Counted from the first letter of the stretch, positions 32,146 through 42,874 are shown. The stretch is 64,000 nucleotides of DNA from Euglena gracilis (GCA_039621445.1 CP154954.1:10001521-10065520); one strand, 5' to 3'. The notes: generated from the sequence alone by a model not told the origin. Numbers and translations are program-made.

Positions 32146-32640
32146 AATAGATGAAATACTACGGTGATAAAATCTGAGGTGTGAATTACTGGTCACTGTC
32201 AAGTGCAAGTTCAAGCAAGATTCAAGTTCAAGAAGCTCGAGCAGTCCAACTTGCTGTTGCAGATGCGTCAGTGGGCCAGCAAGCAGGAGGGGAAGCAGCA
32301 GCGGGAGCAGCGGGATGCACCGCCCCCGTAGCAGCACCCCTCCAGCAGCTCCCAGATATCCAGCAGCGGGTGCAAAGCCACAGGCGACTCCAGCTGCAAG
32401 GGCAGAGCCAGAGGCCGCCCCAGCAGCAGGAGTATAGCCACAGGCAGCCCCAGCAGCCAAGGTGTACTGTCAATGGCACCATGTCGATCATCGACCTTTG
32501 TTAAGACATTATTAAGACAGGGACTTCCATGCCACATCTTTGCCTTGTTGTTGTTGCTTTCCCCAGGGGAAATGAAAGCACATGGGACACTGGGTCTGTC
32601 AAAGTGGGGGATGTACCCCCTCCCCAGTCACATGTATCCC
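32146..32640. other. Q/A-rich low complexity, no certain gene
   Basis: One plus-strand frame (about 32195-32328) reads KFKFKKLEQSNLLLQMRQWA and ends at TAG; it is coiled-coil-like. The rest is GCAGC-rich repeat. Not assigned. Confidence 0.3.
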
Positions 32641-32980
32641 ATTGCATCTTCCCCAGTGACTCACAATTGCCTGTACAATTCAAATCTGGTTGGGAAATCC
32701 CAACGACATTTGCGACCTGAAAAATCCCAGCAGAAGTGCATGTTTGCACTGTCAACTGGGAAATGCCAGTGACATCAACATGAACATCATTTGAAGGGGA
32801 AATCCCAGCAACATTTGCAGCAGGGAAATTACCATCAGTATTTGCTGCCTGAAAAGCCCCACCATCTGCTAGCAGAATGCCAGCACCACTTGCTGCAGGA
32901 AAAATCCCAGCAGCAGTTGCAACAGGAACAATCCCAACATGAGGTAAAGTCCCGCCGACAACTACCCCAACGGAAACCCC
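32641..32980. repeat. CCCAGCA-based irregular minisatellite
   Basis: Units of about 25-30 bp with GGGAAATCCCAGCAACATTTG-like words: AAATCCCAGCA, TTTGCxGCxTGAAAA. Frames on both strands are open only because of the repetition. Confidence 0.6.
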
Positions 32981-32983
32981 CAG

Positions 32984-33185
32984 GGGGTGTTCCCCCCGCG
33001 TCCCCCCCGCGTCCCCCCCCGCGTCCCCCCCGCGTCCCGGATTTTGGCCGGGCACGTTTTTTGCTCGACCAAAGGAAAATTACGTACAAATTTAGGTGAC
33101 GCCAAAGAAAACGTGTTGGGGTGGTTGGGCCACGGTTCCCCCCCGCGTCCCCCCCCGCGTCCCCCCCCGCGTCCCGAACCACCCC
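32984..33185. mobile_element. 202 bp MITE, GGGGTGTTC / GAACCACCCC ends, copy 1
   Basis: GGGGTGTTC starts and GAACCACCCC ends the unit; (GCGTCCCCCCC)n lies at both ends and TTTAGGTGACGCCAAAGAAA in the middle. CCAG flanks both sides, a likely target duplication. Confidence 0.7.
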
Positions 33186-33311
33186 CCAGCGACCATTGCC
33201 CAAGGGTTTGCAGGAATTATTCCGACTCTGGCCCATCGCGCTTCACTGGAAGAGGAATCTGACGACCTCGTGTTGGAATCCCCGCCACCCACTCAGCAAA
33301 GGTCAGCGGAG

Positions 33312-33512
33312 GGGGTGTTCCCCCCGCGTCCCCCCCGCGTCCCCCCCGCGTCCCGGATTTTGGCCGTGCACTTTTTTGGTCGACCGAAGGAAAATTACAT
33401 GCAAATTTAGGTGACGCCAAAGAAAACGTGTGGTGGTGGTTGGGCCACGGTTCCCCCCCGCGTCCCCCCCGCGTCCCCCCCCGCGTCCCCCCCCCGCATC
33501 CCGAACCACCCC
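33312..33512. mobile_element. 201 bp MITE, same family, copy 2
   Basis: Nearly the same sequence as 32984-33185. CGGAG flanks both sides (33307-33311 and 33513-33517), a 5 bp target duplication. Confidence 0.75.
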
Positions 33513-33962
33513 CGGAGAAACAGAGGCTCCGCCGCTTCGCTCTGGCAAATTCCGGAGACAGCGCCGCCACCACTCTCCTTCCCAAAACAGATTTGCACTA
33601 AAAGACCGCATCGGAGCCAACAAAAGGCCCCTGCTCGAAGCTCAAAAATTCCTTCGCAGCCCGTGTCCATCCCCGGCGCGAGAGGGTCGACGACCTCTTC
33701 ACGCTTGGTGAGGTGGCGGCAAAGCAAGGCGGCAAAAAGCACAGCGCCGGCGGTCAGGTCACCGGCCCGCCATCCACGCAGTCGCCTGGCGGGGATGAGC
33801 CTGCCGTGCACCTTGAGGATGCTCCATAGCGGGTTGCCACCGGCGCCCAGGCCAAAAACCGCACCGGGATTTGGAAAGGGTGAAAGTGATGCAGCACGAA
33901 GAAAAGCTTTCGCCGTAAGTTACCACGGCCGGTCGGGCAGAGGTGATGACCTCCTGACGTCG

Positions 33963-33989
33963 GGCGACGTGGAGGCAAACCCGGGACCC
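33963..33989 (+). other. 2A-like motif 1 of element B (GDVEANPGP)
   Basis: LLTSGDVEANPGP; complete D-V-E-x-N-P-G-P core in an open frame. Confidence 0.85.
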
Positions 33990-34286
33990 ACCCCCTTGGG
34001 AGATCCCGTGGCAGGAACCAAGGATATTGACTTGTCTACGGACCCCGCACGAGCGGTGGGATTCTTGTTGGCCGTGCCCCCTTCCGCTCTAGGCCCACCG
34101 GAGGAGACCTCGACGCAGGACGCCCGGGACCTCCAGCAACTTCTGCAGACCCTCCTCAGCCGACCACCACCGGAAGCCGCTCTCCCCATTGATGGTTCCA
34201 GAGCCACGACTCGCGGCCCAGCACAGCCTTGGGGAATTTCTGATCGAGGACCCAGACTGATGGGTAGAGGTGGGCTCCCTACTTGC

Positions 34287-34313
34287 GGTGATATTCAGGA
34301 AAACCCGGGCCCG
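34287..34313 (+). other. 2A-like motif 2 of element B (GDIQENPGP)
   Basis: LPTCGDIQENPGP, same frame as motif 1, 108 codons downstream. Gln replaces Glu of the usual D-x-E core; whether it still works needs a test. Confidence 0.75.
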
Positions 34314-34543
34314 AGAACGTGTGGCCGAAAAGAGGTCGAAAAAATAGCCGGCCGGCCCAAAACATTGATAACGGGGTTCGCCTGGGGCCAGAGATCTCGG
34401 TGGCCATTGACGTTGATGACCCGGCCCCGGCCCCAGCAGCGTCGTCCGCTCCTTTGCAGGCGGCGATGGACACCGATGGCCCCGCTTTGCCTTTTGTGCC
34501 CGGAGGCCGACGGGAAGGAACACCCCTTTCTTAGCCCTGCCCT

Positions 34544-35173
34544 TTGCTCGAGCCGACCTGGGACGCCATTTCGCATGACCTCAGGGGGACCATCGCTCAC
34601 ATCCCGCGGGGTGCGGTGCAGGCGGTGGCTCAAATATACGCAATTCGACTGAGAGACTACAACCAGCGCCCCTCCTGGGAGTCGTTGCACGCGCTGTGGT
34701 GTATGCCGAAGGCGGTGTTGGCACCCTTGGCACGCGCCGGCAGAAACCATTGGGCACAGCTAGGGAAAGCCATCGGAACCAGGGCACGCGCCTATCTCCT
34801 GCAACCAGTCGCAACCTCTTGGCAGCAGTCCCAAAAGCCGGCCGCAAACCCCGTCTCCTCGGTGTCCACACGCTCCGCCGCAAGCAGAGCGGAAGACGTC
34901 CAGACGGAACGCTTCATCCGCCGGATGGAAACGTTGGTGGCCAGAGGGGCTGTGGGGAAGGCCTGCCAGTTGCTCCTCTCCGAAGGAGTGCAGGACGCGG
35001 CTCATCCCGCCGTGCGTGAGAGATTACGCCGGATGCACCCAACAGAGGCGGAACCTGGAAGGGGACCTACTTTGAGGTGGAAACCACTATCACGTAGCGA
35101 CGATGTGGCAGACGACCGCCGTATGGTGAAACATGCAGTGCGTAGCTTCGGCCCGGAGTCTGCGGCAGGCCCC
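34544..35173 (+). pseudogene. Non-LTR element B: linker domain before RT
   Basis: AVQAVAQIYAIRLRDYNQRP, LHALWCMPKAVLAPL, FIRRMETLVARGAVGKACQL and LRRMHPTEAEPG parallel the same block of element A. The frame runs to ...FGPESAAGP, where a 424 bp transposon interrupts it. Confidence 0.75.
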
Positions 35174-35597
35174 ATAGCTGGCGTTTTTTTTGTTTTTTTA
35201 AAAAAACGTTTTTTTTTGTTTTTTATTAAAAAAAACAGGCAAAAAAAACGGCAAAAAAACAAAGGGGAAAATGATGGTCCAAATTTTGCCTTTGATCGCA
35301 AGGGTGAACCAATCTTAGCTCAAATGACTTGAAAACCAATACTTTTGGAGGTCTTCAACAAGAATGGTCAAAATAGGGCATTTTTCTGCCATTTTGGGAT
35401 GTGTCAACTTGAAACATCCCAAATTTGGTGTCTTTCTCTGCCTGCGGATGGGCAAAAAAAAGCTAAAATTAAAGGCAAAAAAATTTTTTGCCCTAGACCC
35501 TCAATGGCGTTTTTTTTGTTTTTTTTAAAAAAAAACATGTTTTTTTTTAAAAAAAACGTGTTTTTTTTGACTTCGTTTTAAACGAAGTGCCAGCTAT
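35174..35597. mobile_element. 424 bp A/T-rich DNA transposon, ATAGCTGGC ends, 10 bp target duplication
   Basis: ATAGCTGGC and GCCAGCTAT are its ends; GGCAGGCCCC flanks it on both sides (35164-35173 and 35598-35607). Inside are T8/A8 foldbacks like those at 2.9, 39.3, 46.3 and 49.0 kb. Removing it with one duplication joins ...SAAGP to PGLRPEHL in frame. Duplications of 9-11 bp are typical of Mutator-like elements. Confidence 0.85.
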
Positions 35598-36480
35598 GGC
35601 AGGCCCCCCAGGACTTCGGCCTGAGCACCTGAAGTCCTTACTCAGCGACGAGGCCGGGGGCTCGGCAGAGGATGTCCTGGATGAGTTGACGGAGTTTGTC
35701 TTCGGGTGCATGCTTGGGGGAATCCCCAATGGGGCGGCACAGGTGATGTGTGCTGCACGCCTGACCCCCCTCCGAAAAACCAAAACCGGGACAGGGGCAC
35801 CCACAGACCCTGTGGGCAAGACATCCCCAGAAGAGGAGGGCACTCGGCCCATCGCAGCTGGGGAAACCCTGCACCGCCTGGTGGTGAAAGTGCTAATGCG
35901 CCACCCGGAGGTCCGTCGGTCCCTGGCCACAGCCCTACCTCAGCAACTGGGAGTGGGCGTACCTGATGCATGCGCTCTGATAGGAATGGGTATCCAGCAG
36001 CTAGTGGACGGCCTCTCTCACGTTGGAAAGGCAGACTGGGGACTGCTCCAGCTGGATTTTTCAAACGCATTCAACTGCATCTCGAGAGATAATTTGCTGG
36101 CAGAAGTCGCTGAGCGATGCCCTCCGCTGCTTCCTTGGTTGGAGAGTTGTTACGCCCGCCATTCTCAGTTGTATCTCGGAAAAACCTCACTCCGAAGCAA
36201 GTCCGGTGTGCAGCAAGGGGACCCGTGTGGGCCGGCTGCCTTTGCCCTCGGGATACAGTCCCTCTTGGACAAGCTGCAAGGTATCGTGGGCTGGCAAGCC
36301 TGGTACCTGGATGATGCCCACATCATGGGCACGCCGGAACAGCTCGAAAGGGCATTAAGGCTGATCCTGAACGAGGGGCCACAGATTGGTGTGGGACTCA
36401 ACCTGACGAAGTGCAAACTCTGGGGTCCCGCATTTGTTGCGCGTGGAGAAGGCCTGCTTCAGGGCATCCCAGTGGCATCC
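35598..36480 (+). pseudogene. Non-LTR element B: reverse transcriptase
   Basis: GPPGLRPEHLKSLL, RLTPLRKTKTG, ETLHRLVVKVLM, LLQLDFSNAFNCISRDNLLA (catalytic Asp), GVQQGDPCGPAAFALGIQSL, QAWYLDDAHIMGTPEQLERA (YLDD) and GLNLTKCKLWGP give a complete finger-palm set. The frame is lost near 36475. B keeps the finger motifs that A has deleted. Confidence 0.88.
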
Positions 36481-36805
36481 CACCTTTCACACCCGGTTCT
36501 GGCATCCGTGCGCTAGGAGTGCCCGTCTGCCACCCGGCAGGACGCCTGGACTTTGCCACTGTCCTTTGGGAGGAGCGCCTCTCGGGAGTCCGGAAAGCGT
36601 GCGACCTGCTGCAATTGCTGCCGTCGCCGCACCTACAGTTCACGGTGCTCAGGCAATGTCTTGATGCATGTAAAGTAAACGACCTGCTTCGAACCACACA
36701 CCTCTCGGGAGCCAAGGTGCCATGCCATTCCTTTGCCACTCTCCTTCGGGACACAATGTCCGTCATCACCGCTCGCCCACTGGATGATAAACAGTGGGCA
36801 CAAGC
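36481..36805 (+). pseudogene. Non-LTR element B: RT thumb
   Basis: Next frame: GSGIRALGVPV, LRQCLDACKVNDLLRTTHLS and ITARPLDDKQWAQA, matching LDGCKVNHLLRASNS and QRTQA in A. It is cut after WAQA by a second transposon. Confidence 0.8.
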
Positions 36806-37554
36806 AGGGGTGTAGAAGTATTTTTTTCTCGGGGGGGGCGAGATTCTTGACAAGGCCCATTATGACCATTTTTTCCCCGCCGCCCAAAGGGCGGCGAGAC
36901 GGTAGCGCTCTTTTCCATAAAAGATGGCATTGGGGGCTAGGCGCACCGCTCAGGGGGGTCCTGGGACCCCCCCCCCCCGCACGGCCCCTGCGCGGCCGCC
37001 TTCGACCAGGCTTCTTTTTAAGACCCCCGGGGGGGAGGGGGGGTCCCCCCCACCCACCCAGGGTGGCGCGGGACCCCCCCGGGGGGGGGGGGGCGGGGAC
37101 ACCCCCAAAATTGAGCCCGTTAAAGGCAATTTTCAACCCCGGACCCACCCACCCACCCCCCCCTCCCCCGGGGGGCGGGGTCGGGTGACTTAAAAAGAAG
37201 CCTCCAAAAGGTTTCCGCAAAAAGAGCCAAATTTGTCAACAGGAATGGTGTGTTTATGAAAAAATGAATTTTTGAAGCCATGTCAAAACACATGCCGTTT
37301 GGTTCCGCCCCGTGGAAAAAGATTTTTGCCCCCTCCGACCCATGAGTTTTGGACTTGTTTTGCCGCCCGAAGGGCGGCGAGACGGTAGCGACATTCAACA
37401 GCAAAAACAGAATGAAAAGTTGCGACCTTTTGTGAGAAATTTAAAAGGCACAGAGAATGTGGTGAGTAAAATACACACTTTGCAAAAAAAAACTTATTTC
37501 CAAAATCTCGGGGGGGGGCAGCCGCCCCCCCCCGACCCCCCACTTCTACACCTA
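36806..37554. mobile_element. 749 bp DNA transposon, GGTGTAGAAGT ends, 10-11 bp target duplication
   Basis: AGGGGTGTAGAAGT and ACTTCTACACCTA are the ends; (T)GGGCACAAGC flanks both sides (36795-36805, 37555-37565). Inside, GGGCGGCGAGACGGTAGCG occurs twice as a direct repeat, with G/C-tract modules like those at 46.6-47.3 kb. No ORF is convincing, so it is non-autonomous. Closing the gap gives WAQA-SLPVRLGGLGIRD in frame. Confidence 0.85.
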
Positions 37555-37565
37555 TGGGCACAAGC

Positions 37566-37653
37566 CTCTCTGCCAGTCCGCCTGGGGGGGCTTGGGATCC
37601 GAGACACAGAGGTATCCAGAGCACCGGCAAAAAATCTTCCTGCTTTGGCATAG
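37566..37653 (+). pseudogene. Non-LTR element B: end of the surviving frame
   Basis: SLPVRLGGLGIRDTEVSRAP matches SLPLSSGGCGLRIP of A. TAG at 37651 ends it, and a foldback element begins about 60 bases later, so zinc knuckle and endonuclease are missing. Confidence 0.75.
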
Positions 37654-37708
37654 TTTCAATCGGAGGGGTAAAAAGCAAGCGAGCTGTTTTCATGCGAACA
37701 CACATTAA

Positions 37709-38244
37709 CCCCCCCCCCCCAAATAACCTGGCGGGGTGCTAGGTTGTCGGAACCAACTCTTGGCCCCCACCAAATTTTTTGGCCCCTTTTTTCAGCGTCG
37801 GAAAAGAATTTTGCCTTTAAAGGGGAGGAAATTACTGGAACCATTTTTTTTACCCCTCCCCCCGGGGGTGTTCTCCCCGTGACCCCCCGTGACCCCCCCC
37901 CCCCGTGACCCCCCCGTGACCCGAACAAGGACCCTTTTCGGCGAAATTTTGTCGGGAAAAATATTGGCTGGCGATGCCTAATTTGATAAAATTCTGGGGC
38001 AGATTCCTAATTTTGAGGCGTAAATTTTTCAAATTTGGGCTTGGCGATTCCTAATTTGGAGTCAAAATCCTAATTTTAGGTGTGGCGATTCCTAATTTGT
38101 GGATTTTTTCTCCAAAAATTCCGACTCGGTGATTCCTAATTCCGTGAACGCCCCCCCCCCTCCCCCCGCTCCCCCCCCCGTGACCCGAACCACCCCCCCC
38201 CCACCAAATCACTCGCCCACTGCCCCGCCAGGTTATTTGGGGGG
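37709..38244. mobile_element. Foldback element with CCCCCCAAATAACCTGGCGGGG ends, carrying a nested MITE
   Basis: The 22 bp ends at 37715-37736 and 38223-38244 are perfect inverted repeats. Inside, 37865-38196 starts GGGGTGTTC and ends GAACCACCCC like the MITEs at 33 kb, but holds (GTGACCCCCC)n and four GATTCCTAATTT-type direct repeats. A relative of the inner part lies at 47350-47960. Confidence 0.75.
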
Positions 38245-38771
38245 TTCAGAGCCCGCACAGATGCATCGTCGTCGAGATTAGCTCGCAGATTACGATGCAA
38301 CAATATTTGGTGTGAAAGATTTGGGGGTGTTGCCCCCGTGACCCCCCCGTGACTAGCAAAGGCTGTAATCTTTCACGTAAGTAATTTTCATGAAGTTTCA
38401 CGGCTTTTGTAAGTAATTTTGTGGACCATGAAAAGTTCGATTTTCATTGACTATTAATATTTCCGTCCTGCGAAAACCGAAATGCTTCATTACCCGTGAA
38501 TGGTAGCCCGGATGGTTAGGTTCCAAAAGGATACACTACAGTGTCGACTGCTGATGCCCACGGAGGAAATCCGTCCCTGAGAAAACCGGTTGCGTGCACC
38601 GAGTTTTGGCCTGCGTTCCAAAAAAAAAAAGACCGGGAAAACCTTTGGAATCCCGTGACACGCCAAAAAAAAAATGAACTACCAAAAGTAAATTCCCCTC
38701 AGTTTCTGAGTTTTGGGCTGGCGAACACAAGTGAAAGGACCGAAAAAACCTTGAATTGCTGTGCTTGATAG
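38245..38771. other. No gene recognised
   Basis: Unique AT-rich sequence with one GTGACCCCC-type remnant at 38330-38352. No coding feature is supported. Confidence 0.35.
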
Positions 38772-38821
38772 TTGGTGGTCATGCCACCGGTGGTCATGCC
38801 ACCGGTGGTCATGCCACTGGT
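38772..38821. repeat. GGTGGTCATGCCACC triplication
   Basis: Three tandem copies of CCGGTGGTCATGCCA, each nearly palindromic (GGTGGTCATGCCACC). Confidence 0.8.
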
Positions 38822-38867
38822 ATACAAGAAGGGAAAGGGGTTTTTTTAAGACGGGGGGGCTTGAGCT

Positions 38868-38985
38868 GCCTGCCTTGACACTACCGCGTCCGTGGAGCGG
38901 CTCTGGTCCATGCTGGGGAGGCACGTGAACAACCGCCCAAAGCTGAACCTCGCCCATGGAGTCGCGTGCCGAGTACGGCCCTGTG
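38868..38985 (+). pseudogene. hAT transposase C-terminal (dimerisation) fragment
   Basis: DTTASVERLWSMLGRHVNNR, then KLNLAHGV resembles the hAT family dimerisation motif (A-S-V-E-R-x-F/W-S...), present here in about 35 codons only. Upstream has stops. It could be the remnant of an autonomous relative of the 8 bp-duplication elements nearby. Confidence 0.45.
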
Positions 38986-39147
38986 TACTTTTTCTTGTGA
39001 GTCGGGGGCAGTCTTCTTTTCAAGTCAGGAGTTTGGTGCCCCGGGCCACCCCCCTCCAGCTCACCAGCAACGCCAGGAGTTTTTTGCGGTGCCCCTTCAG
39101 GTACACTTTATCCAATAAAAAAGGAAACGCCAGGGAGTGATGTATTT

Positions 39148-40585
39148 GGCGCAAGGCGGTAGACTTGGGGGGGGGGGTAGTGGGTAGTCGGCCGACTAGT
39201 CGGCCGACTACCCAATTGGTCGGCCGACTAGGCCTGGTCGGTAGCTAGTCGGCGAGACAGGGGGGGGGGTAGTGGGTAGTCGGCCGACTACCCACCATAG
39301 TTGGCAACCTGTTTTTTTTTTGGACTTTGTTTTTTTTGTTTTTTTTAATTCTAACAATGTTTTTTTTTAAAAAAAACAAAAAAAAACGCCAACAAGGTTT
39401 TGCTCGGAAAATTTTTTGAATGCATATTTTCAATCATTTTTGGCAAGTTTTGGGGCATTTCTGCCAAATATTTCCTAAAACAAAACATGAAAAAAGTCCT
39501 AAAGTTGCATTTTTTGAATGTTTTTGACCATTTTTTTGGCATTTTTTGAACTTAGTAGGATTCGAAGTATGGTTTGGGTGTTTCATAACGAGTTTTTTCA
39601 ATGAAATTTTCCTTTTGTTTTTTTTGATGTTTTTTTGGCGTTTTTTTTAAAAAAAACATGTTGTTTTGTTTTTTTTAAAAAAAACAAAAAAAATGCCAAG
39701 TATGCTACCCACTCTAATGTACTAACGGGTCCAAACCGCCGACTTTTAAGCCCCCCCCCCATGAAGAAAATTCAATGCAAACTAGTCGGTGGCTAGTCGG
39801 CGGTCATAAAAATGGTCTGTGGCGGGCCCAAATCACCCGGAATTGGTCCGGATGGGTCCAAAAAAGTGTCTTACGCCTAAATGAACGGCCCCAGACGGAA
39901 ATATTTGGTCGGTGGGGGGTCGGTGGGCCCTTGATGGGGGTCCGGAGGTGTAAAAAACCAATGATGAAACAGGGATTACATGAAAATCCTTTAGAAATGC
40001 AAGCATTCTGCATCACGAGAGGCAGAAAACTCCCCCCTCCACCCCCATCCGAGCCTCAAATAACAAAATCCCTTCTGTGTTGGCAACATACTCGGGGGCT
40101 AAGTCGTTTTTGTGGCTCACTTTGGCATAGGCTGGGGGGGGGCCGCCCCCCCCCCCCCCCGCACCCCCCCCTCAAATAACAAAATCTCTTCTATGTTGGC
40201 AATAGACTTGGAGGGATAAGATTTTTTGTGCAAATTTTGATTTATATTGAAAATTTAATGGGGAGAGGTGTTCTTTTGTCAAAAGTGGCCCAAAATGGAC
40301 ATTTCCCCCCAATTTTTTTGCATATTCACCCCCGATTGGGGGGTTCCTGAGCCATTTGGGTGGGTTTTGACTGGTGTTGAGGTGATTTAGACAAAAGTTT
40401 TTTCCCAGGGGGGGGCTTAAAAGTCGGCGGTTTTGACCCGTTAGTACATTAGAGTGGGTAGTCGGCCGACTAGTCGGCCGACTACCCAGTTGGTCCGCCG
40501 ACTAGTCGGCCGACCAATTGGGTAGTCGGCCGACTAGTCGGCCGACTACCCACTACCCCCCCCCCCAGTCTACCGTTTGGCACTA
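39148..40585. mobile_element. Foldback transposon with AGTCGGCCGACT subterminal repeats, copy 1
   Basis: Ends GGCGCAAGGCGGTAGACT and AGTCTACCGTTTGGCACTA are imperfect inverted repeats, each followed inward by a G- or C-tract and several 12 bp AGTCGGCCGACT palindromes. ATGTATTT flanks both sides, an 8 bp duplication as in hAT elements. The inside holds an A/T foldback at 39305-39705 and a part (39715-40450) repeated inverted at 48090-48700. It has no transposase. Confidence 0.8.
39305..39705. mobile_element. A/T-rich foldback element, copy 2
   Basis: T8/A8 foldbacks at both ends and a middle that is the reverse complement of part of 2905-3262. It is nested in the AGTCGGCCGACT element. Confidence 0.6.
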
Positions 40586-41754
40586 ATGTATTTCAATCAT
40601 CAAGTAAACAAATGATTAATTGAACAGAATTTAAAACCCTGCCCCTGGCGAATTTGGCCAGGGGTTGGTCCATGAACATGCCCCACCAGCAATCGGGGTC
40701 ATGCTTGTGCTTACGTACGGGTGGGGGGGGGAGGGGCAGGGGTGGATGGGAAGCCTTGAGGGGGGGGGGGTCGGACCCCCCTCCCGATACGGAGAGGGGG
40801 GGGGTCGAATCCGGTCAAAAATCCCAGATCTTTCTTTGAAAATCGATCCAAAAATGCTCTAGTGCCTCGTTTTGGGCCGCCAACCCATTGACTTTGGGTC
40901 AAAACCGGGTCAAAAAAGTCAAAAAAATTGAAATTTTTTTTTGCCCGAAACGATGTTTTTTCGCCTCCCTGACCCGGAAAAACTGTTTTTGAGCCGAAAA
41001 CGAGCGGTTTTCGACGCGCTGGCCCGACACCTTCCCATCAAACCCTGGGGGGGGGGGGCAGCGATGCAGGTGGGTTTGACCCGACGAAGCACAAGCCTGA
41101 TTGGGGTGCTGCAGGTTGGACAGCAACGGGACCCCTGCTGCGTAGACGTCTCAGCTCGAGGAAGTTCACGATGTTGGGTAATGTGGGAGGCTTTGTCCCG
41201 GCCGGCATGAGCGCGTTCCAGCCGTCCTCCATGACAAAGGCGACGGTGTCCCGTTTTCGTTGACTCCAGGACCTCGGGAGACCACACAAAACCAACTCCA
41301 GCCACAGCCCAGTCGGTATTCTGAACCAGTCTTATCGGGGAGGGGGGGGGGCAGAGCCACATCTCCAGGCACCCTGTGTGCCTACCCAACAGCTCACCTC
41401 TGAAGCGGGGGTCCAGCCAGGCTGTTTTTTTTATACCAAACCCGGGGGGGGGGGGAGGAGCATTCCTTTGAAAATAGGCCATTTTTGGGTCCCCGGCAGG
41501 CACCCCCCCCCCGGCGTGGGGTCGGCACCCGACTAAAATACAGCCTGGGTCCAGCAGGTAGCTGCTGCCCACGGGCGGAAGAAGAGGGGGTCCCGCAGGC
41601 ATACAATTTTTTACCGACCCCCGGGGGGGGGGTCACTCCACTTTTTGAAAAACCAGTCAGTCACTTTTTTTTTGGGAAGCCAGTCAGTCACTACCCTCCC
41701 CCCCCCCGGGGGGTCGGCCACTCAGAAAAACGGCCACTTTCTTAGTCACAGTGC
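40586..41754 (-). other. Unassigned; possible minus-strand coding fragment at 41040-41290
   Basis: One minus-strand frame reads RKRDTVAFVMEDGWNALMPA and LPNIVNFLELRRL with protein-like composition, but I do not recognise it. C/G-tracts on both sides (near 41050, 41340, 41450, 41620, 41705) suggest several small elements. The word GTCGGGTGCCnnCCCCACG (inverted near 41510-41530) also occurs at 3922 and 53058. Confidence 0.3.
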
Positions 41755-42251
41755 TTAAAAAATTGTCTGCCCGCAGGTCGGCAGCGGCGACAACTTGCCG
41801 CGCCTGCTTTGCTTGTAGGTCACCTTGCAGCATCTCCAAACTGCCGCGCAGCATACCCAGAGCCCCTTCTGGTTCTGAGCCGGTTTTGGTTTAAAAAAAA
41901 ACACCGTGCACCAAGAAAATACCCTGATTTGTATGTACTTGTAGATGTCGAACCCGGAAGTCGTCTGCGGGGACTCTAGACTGTGGAGGAAGGCCGACGC
42001 GTGGCCTTTTTTCTTAAAAGGACCATCCGTGCTTTTTTTTTTGGACGACTCAAAGGGGGCACTTCTTCGGCAACAAACCATCCTGCTTGGAGTTCATTCC
42101 GCACACGTCACTACTCCATCCCACATTGATTTTCCGGCTGTCACTCGTACGGGTACGTATGACACAATTTGTTTTTCGTTTGACGTGGAACCTACGTTTG
42201 ACTGGGGTGGCTGTCAGTGACGATCCCGCTGTCCTAAAATGACGACTAATT
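41755..42251 (+). other. Possible coding fragment at 41945-42220, unknown
   Basis: An open frame from ATG 41945 has DSKGALLRQQTILLGVHSAH and YDTICFSFDVEPTFDWGGCQ. It may be an upstream exon of the recombinase gene or an unrelated remnant; nothing identifies it. Confidence 0.25.
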
Positions 42252-42253
42252 TA

Positions 42254-42476
42254 CCCTCACCCCCCCCCCTCAAAGTGTCCCCCCGGCCAAAGTGGCCAAA
42301 AAATTGGCAAATTTTGGTTTACCCCCCCCCCCCTCAAGTGGCCATTTTGCTTCGGCGCCAAAAGCGCCGAAGGCCAAAATTTGCCCCCCCCCCCCCAAGT
42401 GTCCCCCCTCCCAGAGTGGCCATTTTGGGGTCCCACAAAACCCAGAGGGTGGCCACTTTGAGGGGGGGGGTGAGGG
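42254..42476. mobile_element. MITE with CCCTCACC ends, TA duplication, copy 1
   Basis: CCCTCACCCCCCCC and GGGGGGGGTGAGGG are its ends, with TA on both sides (42252-42253, 42477-42478), as in Tc1/mariner-type insertions. Inside, CTCAAAGTG and CACTTTGAG form a further fold. Copy 2 is at 47460-47744. Confidence 0.75.
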
Positions 42477-42508
42477 TACAGTGGTCAAAATGACGATTCC
42501 ATTCCTGC

Positions 42509-42738
42509 TCCCCACAGTCATGAAGCGCGTTGTTAACCTGATGGAAGCTCAGATGCCGAAACCCCCACCGTTAAGGAGTTTGAGGCGGTTTTGCGCACGA
42601 CCATGTCTTTACCTTTTGGGCTCTCTTCTCTTCTTCCAAACCGTGGTGGTCAGAAGAGAAAAATTGCACCCAAGAAGCACGCTGCATTGAAGGCTTTTTT
42701 GGAATACATGGACATTTGCAAGCAGCACAGCGCAACTT
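42509..42738 (+). other. Exon-like segment upstream of the recombinase
   Basis: CTGCTCCCCACAG ends at 42509-42515 like a 3' splice site. One frame reads TVKEFEAVLRTTMSLPFGLS, then KRKIAPKKHAALKAFLEYMD and QHSATY before C-tract repeats start. It could be a 5' exon of the recombinase gene. Unconfirmed. Confidence 0.35.
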
Positions 42739-42874
42739 ACCCCCCCCCCCTCAAAGTGGCCACCCTCCTGGCACCGTGGGACCCCAAAATGGCCACCCTG
42801 GCAGGGGGGACACTTTGGGGGGGGGTCAGATTTTGGCCTTTGAGGGCATGCGTCGGACACTATATCAAGAAAGA

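Larger units (their letters stand above)
33590..34340 (+). pseudogene. Non-LTR element B: N-terminal region with two 2A motifs
   Basis: An open plus-strand frame with basic, Ser/Pro-rich sequence leads to LLTSGDVEANPGP at 33951-33989. A segment without recognised domain (DARDLQQLLQTLLSRPP, ATTRGPAQPWGISDRG) runs to LPTCGDIQENPGP at 34278-34313. The DAF-NPPF-APEW domain of element A is absent here. Around 34340 the frame breaks; the next frame has an acidic tract, AIDVDDPAPAPAAS. Element B is a relative of A, probably a different subfamily. Confidence 0.7.
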
